DNA from: Pelargonium nanum
Lineage: Eukaryota > Streptophyta > Magnoliopsida > Geraniales > Geraniaceae
Length of the DNA: 37,337 nt
Reading direction: 5' to 3'
NCBI GenBank assembly: GCA_036897485.1
Contig: JAYMTF010000395.1
Span: forward strand, 1 to 37,337
Below, piece by piece: positions 28,901 through 37,337 of this stretch (position 1 is its first letter; the number at the start of each line of letters is the position of its first letter). The notes under the pieces are model-generated. The model worked only from the letters and a program-made list of their open reading frames with translations. It did no database searches and was not told the origin of the DNA. A program made the translations under genes and the position numbers.

Positions 28901-30017
28901 GAAAACTGGATCTACAAATTGTCAACTCTTATCCCTTGGGCACTTGGGCGGATAACAAGAATCTTCAATCACCATCTCTTATCTAGGGTTATGAACACCT
29001 GTTAAATCATGGATCAACATGCAACCCCTGTTCTTTTCAGCTTTAATACAGTTTCTATAGCACTTACAACTCTGATAAACTAACTCCGTCACTACTGCAT
29101 TCACTAGACTTCATTGCACAACTAGTAGCACACTAGCACCAACATTTTGCAGTTGGTAGACGACGCCTTGTGATGAAATCATATATTATAAGCCTATGAT
29201 CATGTAAATAAAATTGAGGGGCACTTGGGTATAATTTCTCTTTTGTTCTGATCCAAGTCATAGCTGTGTACTAAGCTTGATCAGAATACCAGACTTCCCC
29301 GTATCCCAACATTCCACTTCTATACATCGAAAACCTAGCATATGCTCTTGCTCTAACACACACTACATCAGGATAAGCCAAAACCAATGAATAGAACCGA
29401 CAGCTTCATGCTACAGTTACAAGCTTCACCAAGAGTACATAACCAGAGTTATTCTTGATGCACAATCAGCATCTTTGAATGACATAACAAATCAAGACCC
29501 TAATCAATAATGAAACTACAACAGAAAAATAACGCATAGCCTCACATATGCTATACTGCCCAAGTCCACTGAAAAATGAAACCATTGCCAAGCTCATCAA
29601 GCATAAAATCAACAAAAGCAGACAAAGAGTGCATAGCAAGGAATATTTGCGAGAAGCCATCTTTTTTCAAGCAGAATCAGAATGCCAGAGATGCACAAAG
29701 TCGATGTCAATCAAATTCCTCGAAACTGGAATCGACCCAAGTCCTAAAATTTCATCAAACACATAGAGAACATAACAAGTGCCCTCACAAACACCAAACC
29801 AGGCACGTCCACAAAGAGACACAGCAATGTGCAGAAGCAACAAATAAAGGAAATTAACGAAGAACAGCAAAGCAGACATACCAGAAATCCTGGTGGAGAA
29901 GTCGTCCCACCAATCCAAGGGCTCGGAGAGAGGCCGAAGAGAAGCCGCAGCCAGGACATTCTGGTCAACCTTTTTCTCTGCCTTCTTCTTCCTCTTAAGC
30001 CCTCTAATGGGTCCCAT
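25996..30017 (-). CDS. Domesticated PIF/Harbinger transposase, ALP1-like (HARBI1-like)
   Basis: Two coding exons, 29882-30017 and 25996-27038, joined across a 2,843-bp intron, give 392 residues. Exon 1 supplies MGPIRGLKRKKKAEKK (basic, probable nuclear signal) and PLDWWDDF. Exon 2 supplies a helix-turn-helix-like region (94-138, with SLSIIGDSFGINQSTVAQVT) and a DDE-superfamily nuclease fold. D176 (CCGVIDITYI) and D266 (IIGDSGFPLLPWL) are kept. The third acidic residue, normally Glu in a VIERAF-type motif, is Gln303 (VAQRALARLKEMWRII), so catalysis is probably lost. It closely resembles Arabidopsis At3g55350. No terminal inverted repeats or TTA/TAA duplication flank it, and it has a normal promoter and intron. 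It is therefore a host gene, not a mobile copy. Related ALP1 associates with Polycomb repressive complex 2; a chromatin role here is inference. Confidence 0.92.
27039..29881 (-). other. Large intron of the ALP1-like gene
   Basis: Bounded by the donor CTG then GTATGT (29880-29881 side) and the acceptor TTATAG (27039-27040). It is AT-rich, with no second gene on either strand that I can support. It holds one recent-looking 53-bp tandem duplication (28391-28496). The intron splits the first 45 codons from the transposase domain. Confidence 0.8.
28391..28496 (+). repeat. 53-bp tandem duplication in the ALP1-like intron
   Basis: Copies at 28391-28443 and 28444-28496 are nearly identical. Both read ATTTCTGCTCACT, then GGAATCTG(T/C)CGTGCTAGT, then AAGAAGATGAATGGGATTTAC. 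Few differences imply a recent event. Non-coding. Confidence 0.9.
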
Positions 30018-30250
30018 TAAAAAAAGAGACCCAGTTGTGTCAAAAGAAGCAAAGAATTGGAGCAAAGAGATGGTGGAGATTGTGTTGCAGAGTGTTGGTT
30101 ATCGAAATTGATCAATTGAGAGCATGCAATGATAAGGAGTTGGAGGAGGAGATGGTTAAAAATAAAAGCTTTTTGAGGAATAGGAGATGGAGGAGAGGAG
30201 TTTCTTCCAAGTGACGTGGGCTCATGTATTTGTTGTTTGTCTATTCACAA

Positions 30251-30255
30251 AGAGA

Positions 30256-30291
<36 letters not shown>

Positions 30292-30337
30292 ATGTTTATA
30301 AGCAACACAGCAAGTGAACACAACAAAGCTATATATA
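30251..30337 (-). promoter_or_regulatory. ALP1-like promoter: TATA box and (CT)n leader
   Basis: On the minus strand TATATATA (30330-30337) is followed by a (CT)n tract (30251-30288, seen as GA repeats on the plus strand). The leader then runs about 230 bases to the ATG at 30017. The microsatellite is probably length-variable between individuals. Confidence 0.55.
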
Positions 30338-30339
30338 CA

Positions 30340-31140
30340 CATAACACATGGCTTCTTCGTTGATTTCATCTTCTTCTTTTTCTTTCGATTCCTTTCTTGG
30401 TAATTTTTTTAGGTAGGTTATTACTACAAAATAACATTCATAATTTAATACAAAATTTAATGGCAAGTGAATCAATATATAATTTATTAAAAATAAATAA
30501 ATTGATCAATAAATGAGTTGCTTCTCCAGGTACATGGATTTTTATTTTATTTTAAATATTTATTTACAATTGTGCTTAATATAATTTGAATACAACAATT
30601 GTAATGCACAAATTATTAAGTGGTTTATGATGTTTCTATTATAATGATATCAAGATTGACATATATGGATTGTATATTTGTATCAGGTCCATTTAAATAA
30701 TGAAATGATAATCATAGGGTGATCCATTATTTAAAACTTGAAGGGTCACAACATGTTCCAAGTATTTGTGAATATATTTTTTTCTTAAGCATCCTACACT
30801 TATCTATGGACGGATTCAAACTTTGATAATAGTACTAAAAAGAGTAAAATAAATATTAGTCGATTAATATAATTTTTAATCTCTATTGCACTCAAAACAA
30901 CGTAATTCTGAGTAAGTAACTAATTCAAACTATAATACAAATTAATATGTTTTTAGATTTTTTTTTTTTGAAATCATATTTTTAAGAACATTTCAATCTA
31001 AACTAAGTTGCATTAATTGTCATATACTACAACCCAAGTAGAATGGATAATCAAAATAAGCATGACCTTCCACTAATTTCTGAAAAAGGGCCTAATTCTT
31101 AAATTCCACATTTCCACGTCTTCTCATGATTATGTGATGT
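30340..31140. other. AT-rich intergenic region, SOSEKI to ALP1-like
   Basis: Very AT-rich, with no gene or repeat ends recognised. I looked here for a missing 3' exon of the SOSEKI gene (minus strand) and found none. Confidence 0.4.
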
Positions 31141-31160
31141 GACCCAATATAGAAACTTAA

Positions 31161-31239
31161 TGGGCCTAAGGTAAGAGCCCATCTAATCAGCCATAACCTG
31201 GGCCTCCTATAGCTGTGAAGCAACCCAAATCAAGGCCCA
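31161..31239. promoter_or_regulatory. Orphan cluster of four Site II (TGGGC) motifs
   Basis: TGGGCC at 31161-31166, GCCCA at 31177-31181, TGGGCC at 31199-31204 and GGCCCA at 31234-31239: four elements in 80 bp. Such clusters mark TCP-bound, growth-linked promoters in plants, like the one before RPS15A. Here no gene starts nearby. The cluster sits just past the SOSEKI stop, about 820 bases upstream of the ALP1-like TATA box. It may drive an antisense or divergent transcript, act on ALP1-like from a distance, or be a relic. Confidence 0.45.
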
Positions 31240-31305
31240 AAGAGAGTTTCCATAACTATGATTCCCTGCATCTCACTACCATCTCTCTCCCTACGCCTCA
31301 CGTCA

Positions 31306-32328
31306 TCACATACCTTTATTAAAATTACTTTCCGATCCACACGAAATCAGCTGCATCAGCAGAGCCGCAGAAGCCTTGATCCTCCCACTGGCTCGATCAT
31401 TCCCAGCCGTCTGATCTCGAATATCCGCGGACCCACAAATCTCTGTAGACCCCACAAAACTCTCCAACCGCCCTGAGCTCGAATACGAAGCTGGCGGAGA
31501 CACCTCTTCTCTGCTCAGCTCTGTAACACCACCACCGTCTCTTCTCCTCTCTTCTCCGGTCTGCGTCGCTGCGTTGGCGGCTTCTTTTTTGGCCGTGTAG
31601 ACTTTGTACTCTTCTTGCAAGTGATCACCAAATGACGAGCTCCATGACTGGTTTTCCCCTTTTCCGGCGACCGGAAAACTTGAGTCCTGGACGGAACCGT
31701 TGATCTCCGACGAGGTTCTCGGGGTCGACGATGAGACCGTTTCGTAGGCGCGGAAGCTCAGAGACTTTTCCGGGAGCTGTGAGCCTTTGAGGATGTATTC
31801 ATGGCCATGAGAGGGGTGGATAAAATCTTCCTCTGACAAGTCTTGCCACACGAACCCGTTCTTGTAACTCCTGCATTGAAATTGAACGATCAAGAAAAGA
31901 AAATGCCTTTTTTTTTCTTAGCAACCAAACAGAGGGAAAGGAATCTTACATCTTTGTGGACCAGGAGTACATGTTGGCCATTCCATGACCTCGGAGAAGG
32001 TTTAATTTGTTTATGACATCTACGAATTTCGGAGAGAAAATTCAAAATACTATAAATATGACAAGTGAGTGATAATTTTCGATTTTGCATAACAAAAAAG
32101 AGTACCTCTGAGGTGGAGACCAGATGGAGAAGAGAGAGGCACTTGAACGAAATGGGGATGCTCAAGCCGGCCGTCCCTCGAGAGATAGTAAACAACATCA
32201 ACTTTTCTCTCATCAACTGTCTTCAACTTTGGTTCAACCCATATTTTGGTTCTCTCAGGACTAGCTCCTCTTTCTTGATATTTCTTTGGTGTCCATAGCT
32301 CTGCTCTGTTTCTTGAATTCACAGCCAT
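31306..32328 (-). CDS. SOSEKI (DUF966) polarity protein, short form
   Basis: Exons 32106-32328, 31950-32019 and 31306-31870 give 285 residues. The N-terminal DIX-like domain spans about residues 42-130: VDVVYYLSRDGRLEHPHFVQ, DVINKLNLLRGHGMA, MYSWS, SYKNGFVWQDLSEEDFI and YILKGSQL. SOSEKI proteins polymerise through this domain and mark cell corners and edges in plants. The middle has AATQTG, and the C-terminus GRIKASAALLMQLISCGS, both known family motifs. Odd points: the conserved Arg before SYKNG is Met98, encoded across the exon 2-3 junction. The frame also ends only 8 residues after ISCGS, where many relatives continue for another ~100 residues. A donor-like AAAG/GTATGT (31312-31314) sits at the end of the frame, so a further 3' exon could exist, but none is visible. 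A TATA box lies about 150 bases upstream. Confidence 0.93.
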
Positions 32329-32478
32329 TGTTTGTCAACAACTGAGAAGAGAGAAGCACAGAACAGAGCTTGAAGATAACCAGAGAAGCACTCAGGTTCA
32401 AGATACACTTATATTGATTAAATTCTCAACTGTTCAGTGATGTTAAAAGGGAACAGCAGAGAGGAAATGAAGGGGCTC

Positions 32479-32486
32479 TATTTATA
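32479..32486 (-). promoter_or_regulatory. SOSEKI TATA box
   Basis: TATAAATA on the minus strand, followed by AGAGCCCC, about 150 bases upstream of the ATG at 32328. Its position and sequence are typical of plant core promoters. Confidence 0.6.
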
Positions 32487-32489
32487 GGC

Positions 32490-33451
32490 TAGAAATTGGG
32501 TAGGGAAGCATGGAGCAATGGACCCTATCTAGCAACAAGCCAAAAATCTAGAAAATAAATTGGGAGATACATGTGACAGATATGCAGTGATTATTATAAT
32601 GTTCACATGTGGAATACTAATATAGTAGTATGAAGTAAGCATTGTTTAGAACAATTTCATAAGACAATTGGGTTTAAGGTTGTAGGGCCAAATGCTTACA
32701 CATTCATGAAACAGATAAATTATCAGTAATTATAAGCTCATGGGCAGAAGGAAAATAGGGACAAGTCTTCAATTTTCGATGCAGTAAGTCAAAGCTAGAC
32801 CCGTGAAGGTGAAACAATGACACTGAAAACAGGGGAGACCATTTTGACAATTTTGTGCAATCTGGGGTCAATCTCAGTCAGCATCCAAATCTACCAGGAT
32901 TGAGGATCATCATGACCTCATATAGCTCAAACTCAACTCTCTTCTGTTATGTCTCCCAACAATAGATTACTTGCCGGAAACAGACTCAAATTCAGGCAGA
33001 TATTGCACATAACATAATTGGAATTTAACTGCAAGTCTAGTACAGACAAGATGATCACGGATACAAATAGAAGTAGAAGCCTGATTTTACATTACATGAT
33101 CACCTGTCAAATGGATTCCAACTTCTGACTTTTGCTTTAGAATATTCACATTCTCCTGCAAAATGCAAAACTAGAAAACAGAGTATGAGTCTGAAACATA
33201 TCATTCGGTATATGTTTCAAGTTTTTCATGACTCGTGACTAACATACAAAAAAGGTTTATAGATGAGTTCGCAAATTGGCCAAACATAGAACTAAAACAA
33301 AACTAGTATCAGGAAGTTTAAACTCTAATTTGATACTACCATTTGTTTGATACAATGATAAAAATGTCAAAGGAGAAACAAAAATGAGTGCTTTTGCTGG
33401 TTTGCAAAGCTATCCGTTTGAAGACATATCCATCTGAACCATTCATAATGC
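32490..33451. other. Intergenic region, SOSEKI promoter and PHIP1-like 3' flank
   Basis: About 960 bases with no gene recognised on either strand. The part nearest 32490 is SOSEKI upstream DNA. The part nearest 33451 should contain the PHIP1-like 3' UTR. Confidence 0.4.
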
Positions 33452-36400
33452 TTAAGTTGCAATGGAATTTGTTGGAGCAGACGTAAGCTTTTTTGGACAA
33501 GCAGAGGATAAATGACCCTTCTCACCGCACTCATAGCACGTCCTTCTCCTTATCTTACCGCTGAGTGAGCTCACTGCAGTATTAGCTTCCTCAGCAGTAT
33601 TAGCTTCCTTAACAGTTACCTTATCAGCTTCTATATATGTAGGCACCGATTGAGTTATTTCTCCTTTCTTAGGAGCTGTAGGCACTGATTGAGTTATTTC
33701 TCCTTTCTTAGGAGCCGTACATGCTGAGGATAAATGGCCCTTCTCACCACACTCATAGCATGTCCTTCTTCTCATCTTACCACTGAGAGCACTCACTCCA
33801 GTATCAACCTCCTTGGGAGTTTCCTCATCAGCTTTCATGTTAAAATCTTTAAAAACCGATGGAGTTATAACTTCTTTCTTAGGAGCAGGACAAGCTGAGG
33901 ATAAATGACCCTTCTCACCACACTCATAGCATGTTCTTCTTCTTATCTTGCCACTGACAGAGCTCACTCCAGCATCCACCTCCCGAGTAGTTTCCTCATC
34001 AGCTTCCATCTCAGCCTCTTCATATACAGGCACTGATGGAGCTATTACTCCTTTCTTAGTAGCCAAACAATCTGAGGATAAATGACCCTTCTCGCCACAC
34101 TCATAGCATGTCCTTCTCCTAATCTTACCACTGACAGAGTTCGGTCCCATACCAGATTCATCATCAGCTTCCTTCATAGTTTCCTCATCAGCTTCCTTCG
34201 TAGTTTCCTCATCAGCTTCCTTAATAGCTTCCTTTTCTGTAAGCGTTGATCTTGATGGAGTTGTTCCTTCTTTCCTAGGAACTGCACAACTTATTTTGAC
34301 AGGTCTCCCACAAAGAATCTTCTGATCCAACTTCAGTGCCATAGTAACCGAGAGACTGTCAGAAAAATCCACATGAGCATAGCCTTTGAACTCCCCCGTT
34401 TCCTTGTTCACACCTAATCGTATAGATGATATTTTGAAATCTGAGAAAAATTTCCTTAGCTCATCCTCGGTAATATCCCATGACAAATTCCCAACATATA
34501 TCCTATTGTACCCCGCCACAATTGCTGGAGCAAAATTGGATGTTTTGGTAGCTCGAACCGTCTTGTAGGGCTGAATCTTTAGGAACAATCCACCCCTGAG
34601 AAATGAGATATTCTATAAGCACAAATTTGGAATTCAAAGCCATGGGAAATATGGATAATTGGAAATAAATTAACCTATGTGTTACTTACATGTCAGCTCC
34701 ATCAAGTGCTAGGGCTCGTTTAGCTGCAGCTTCAGTCTGTAAAAATGCACAGAAAAATTATATCAAATAAACGATTAACACAATCAATCTCATGAGAGAT
34801 TGGAAAACAATATTGATACAAAAGCAAAAGGTTAAGATTTTGCCTTCAGCTGTCCATTGTGCTCTATTGTTTCAGACACAACCATAAACAACAAAGTCTT
34901 CGTAATCATGTAAGGCTAATAAGACCATTGTAGTTTAGCAACTAGCCACACAAATTGAGTTTTGATATTAAATAATACATTTCAATTTTGTTCATGGGAT
35001 GTTTAGATGATAAAACACTAGTTATGAATTAGAAATTTAGAATCCACTTCAATTCTTCTTCTTCAGATTCTAGCATCAACTTAAATTGAGCCCTCGAGAA
35101 AATTTCCCATGTCAAGAAGCAAGGAACTATGAAGGAAAATGGTAGACATTGCACAGTGCAAGTATATACTCCCTCCGTCTCAGGATAAGTCTCTATTATG
35201 CTAAATTTAATTTTTCCCAAAATAAGAGTCCACTTGCTTTTTCATAAGTGAATTATGCTTGGATTACCAATAATATACCTTATCTAATCCCTTGTATAAG
35301 TTAGATAGTTAGAACGAACCATTTTAGTTTGTTATCATAAACACATATGAGGAGCACTTGGGAGAAAGCCAAACACTAAAAATATCAACCTTAATTTTTG
35401 TATAAAAAAAAAGTCAAATAAGGCACTACTTTGGGGACAGAATGATGTTTTTTATTACCAAAAGAAAAAAAGGAAACTGTCTAGTTTTATTGCAAATGGT
35501 GTTTAAATATAATTTGGCTTTGGGGGTTTTCGACTTTACATAACGCATTTTAAAGAAGTTTAGTTCCATGAGCTTATTCCAAGGTTTGAAACAACCCATA
35601 TCCAGAACTACACATGTACAACCATTCCGAGCAGGAACCTTATCAAAATAGTTCTGTTTCTTCCCTCCATTTTCATGGGAATACAACTTCTTTCTGTGTT
35701 AGTGAGACAGTATCAATTAAACATCTCTTAATTTCATGGGAATACAACTTCTTTCTGTCATAATTTCACATATATAACGTCTTTAGATATCCAAAGCAAC
35801 TCGTCTATTACCACTAATAAAGCACAAAAGAAACTTGTGAATTATATAGTGGAGGTGCAGCACATTAAACAGGGGCAACCTAGAAAAATATTAAAGATAA
35901 GAACAGTCTAGTAATAGTATAGTAACTTACCTTGAAACTAATTATGGCAATTCCTCTAAACTTCCCACTCTCAGGAAATCTCATACAATCAACTTCAGTC
36001 ATAGTACCACAGCTTTCAAAGTAACTTCGGATATCATCTTCAGTCGAGTAAAATGGGATGCCTCCAACATAAACTTTCGTAGGAACATCCCCCTTTGGTA
36101 GACTACAAAACAAAATATAAAAAGGGAAAAGTGATGAAAAACGCCATGATCTCAGTATCCCAAGTAGGAGGAAGCATCCTTGGTTTCTCTATAAATCCCC
36201 TCCATACAAGATCAACACAAAGGCTTTTATATAGACAAATCTCATAACAAAAATGAACACAACATAAAGCTCCATAAATTTGGCAAAGGAAAGTTCAAAC
36301 TTTTTTGAATACCAAACATTATGAACCACAAAGTGTAAGCTTTTTGCAGCATCCGCTCAAGGCAGTCTTAAATTCAGAAAGAAAACAATAAAATTCTAGA

Positions 36401-37256
36401 GTGGAAACATTAATACTCAATTCATAAAGTGAATAATCCACCAAGCAGAAGCCAATTTCATTCCCTACCACTATCCAATCACAATAAGAAGAAACTAGGG
36501 TTCTAATTTTTCATTAGGATTGCAAATGTATCCTTCGTCTTCCCATGAGCAAAATGAAGCCAAATTTTAGATTCCAAAACCAAGAGCAATGAACTTAAAT
36601 GCATACATGAACAAGCTGCAAAAACACCCAATAGGAGCATGGTACATTCCAAAACAATACAAGTACACACAAATCCAACAACATAGAAGAAAAATCCAAA
36701 TTGGAAACATTAGTATGGTCTGTAATTACCTCTGACTGGTAACAATAGTCTGTGTCTCCAATTGCTCTGCTCTCCCTCCATTTTCTGGCTCGACAACCTT
36801 ATTCTCTTCCTCTATCTTGGCCTTTTTCTTATTGTTCTTCGATTTCTTCTTCTTTTTCTTCTTCTTTGGTTTCTGAGCTGTTTTCGCCACTCCATCCTCA
36901 ACCTCTAAACTCGACTCATCTCTCTTCCTCTTCTTCTCTTTCTTCACCTTCTTCTCTTCCTTGTCCTCTAAATCACCATCCCCTTCCTTCTCCTCACCAT
37001 TATCGCCATTGAAATTCGTATCTGCATTATCTGAAACCAATAAAGGAAGGTTTTTTCTGCGTTTCTCTCTCTTGGACAATCTGGGTTTCGGCGCAGCTGA
37101 GTCGAGAAGCTCCTTGAGGGATTGGGGTTGCGGATTCGGGTCTGGGTTTGTGGGGTGATTACTAGTGGGTCCGGTTCCGGCGGCGACTGATTCAGTAAGA
37201 GATTCGGCGAGAGTCGCTCGCAGCTTCTGCTTCAGCTTCTTGTTTGATAACACCAT
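33452..37256 (-). CDS. PHIP1: PHIP1-like RNA-binding protein (two RRMs, four CCHC knuckles)
   Basis: Exons 36730-37256, 35931-36102, 34690-34736 and 33452-34595 give 629 residues. The N-terminus (MVLSNKKLKQKLR, SKREKRRK, long KKKK runs) is Lys/Glu-rich with nuclear or nucleolar-type signals. RRM1 is about 184-262 (RNP2 VYVGGI, RNP1-like KFRGIAIISF). RRM2 is 280-352 (IYVGNL, KGYAHVDF). Four identical-type CCHC knuckles follow at 412-425, 471-484, 528-541 and 602-615, each CYECGEKGHLSS-x-C after an RRRT lead, separated by acidic repeats such as EADEETTKEAD. Arabidopsis PHIP1 binds phragmoplastin and Ran2 mRNA at the cell plate; I recall three knuckles there, so this copy has one more. I set the start at 37256 because MVLSNKKLKQ matches the family start. 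Sequence upstream is in frame but has no ATG before the window edge. Confidence 0.94.
35169..35446. mobile_element. Stowaway-like MITE in PHIP1-like intron 2
   Basis: Starts CTCCCTCCGTCTCAGGATAA right after TA (35167-35168), the standard Stowaway terminus. The far end (about 35421-35446) reads GGCACTACTTTGGGGACAGA, a diverged inverted copy of the same terminus. The length of about 278 bp, AT-rich interior and lack of an ORF fit a MITE. The right-hand TA is eroded. It sits in the 1.2-kb intron between exons 2 and 3. Confidence 0.7.
35671..35758 (+). repeat. 27-bp exact direct repeat, 61 bp apart
   Basis: TTTCATGGGAATACAACTTC plus TTTCTGT occurs at 35671-35697 and again at 35732-35758, inside PHIP1-like intron 2. 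The unit between is AT-rich. It looks like a simple local duplication. Confidence 0.85.
36103..36729 (-). other. PHIP1-like intron 1
   Basis: 627 bases between the donor GAG/GTAATT (36728-36729) and the acceptor TTGTAG (36103-36104). AT-rich, with no further feature seen. The join restores Ser176 and leads directly into RRM1. Confidence 0.85.
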
Positions 37257-37337
37257 CGTTGCCCTTCTCCTTCCTCGGAAAATTAGCTTCAACAGCAGAG
37301 AGTGAGGCGGAGACAGAGGCGGCAAAAGCTCGGTTGG

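Noticed and set aside
25996-30017. Treating the Harbinger-type gene as a live transposon
   Set aside because: No inverted repeats or target duplication, the catalytic Glu is absent, a normal intron and promoter are present, and orthologues appear conserved.
30018-30065. Upstream in-frame extension of the ALP1-like first exon
   Set aside because: It begins with TTG. The MGPI start at 30017 matches the homologue.
37257-37325. Upstream in-frame extension of the PHIP1-like protein
   Set aside because: The extension begins at TTG, not ATG; MVLSNKKLKQ at 37256 matches the family N-terminus.

Overview
This is a nuclear genomic window from a flowering plant, most likely a eudicot. The genes carry many GT-AG introns. 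Introns and intergenic DNA are AT-rich, promoters carry Site II and telo-box motifs, leaders are CT-rich, and small non-autonomous transposons (SINE, MITE) are present. Every recognised protein is a standard angiosperm nuclear gene. I cannot name the species. There is no sign of bacterial, organellar or viral DNA.

Layout. Plus strand: cytosolic ribosomal protein uS8/RPS15A (1594-2620) and a RABE1/Rab8-type small GTPase (7478-11095). Minus strand: a TPL-binding/Tify-binding-domain (TDBD) protein (11579-14247), a single-exon two-finger C2H2 ZAT-type repressor (16514-17056), a 53-residue single-pass membrane protein (24602-24844), a domesticated PIF/Harbinger transposase of the ALP1-like group (25996-30017, with a 2.8-kb intron), a short SOSEKI/DUF966 protein (31306-32328) and a PHIP1-like RNA-binding protein with two RRMs and four CCHC knuckles (33452-37256). 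Two weaker candidates are a 26-codon ORF (4036-4116, minus) and an orphan exon-like block (21953-22130, minus). All exon joins were read by eye from splice signals, frame and family similarity; they close in frame with no internal stop.

The gaps are mostly AT-rich. They hold two SINEs of one family (one with a perfect 11-bp target-site duplication), two Stowaway-like MITEs plus a fragment of a third, one hAT-like MITE, and several short tandem duplications of 50-300 bp. The first RABE1 intron is a small nest of such elements.

The genes do not form a pathway. The order RPS15A - RABE1 - TDBD - ZAT - SOSEKI matches, from memory, an ancient collinear block found on Arabidopsis chromosomes 5 and 3. 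The ALP1-like and PHIP1-like genes are also neighbours in Arabidopsis. I found no convincing undescribed system. The best leads are a changed P-loop in the Rab, a transposase-derived protein lacking its catalytic Glu, a C-terminally short SOSEKI, a fourth zinc knuckle in the PHIP1-like protein, and an orphan cluster of Site II promoter motifs.
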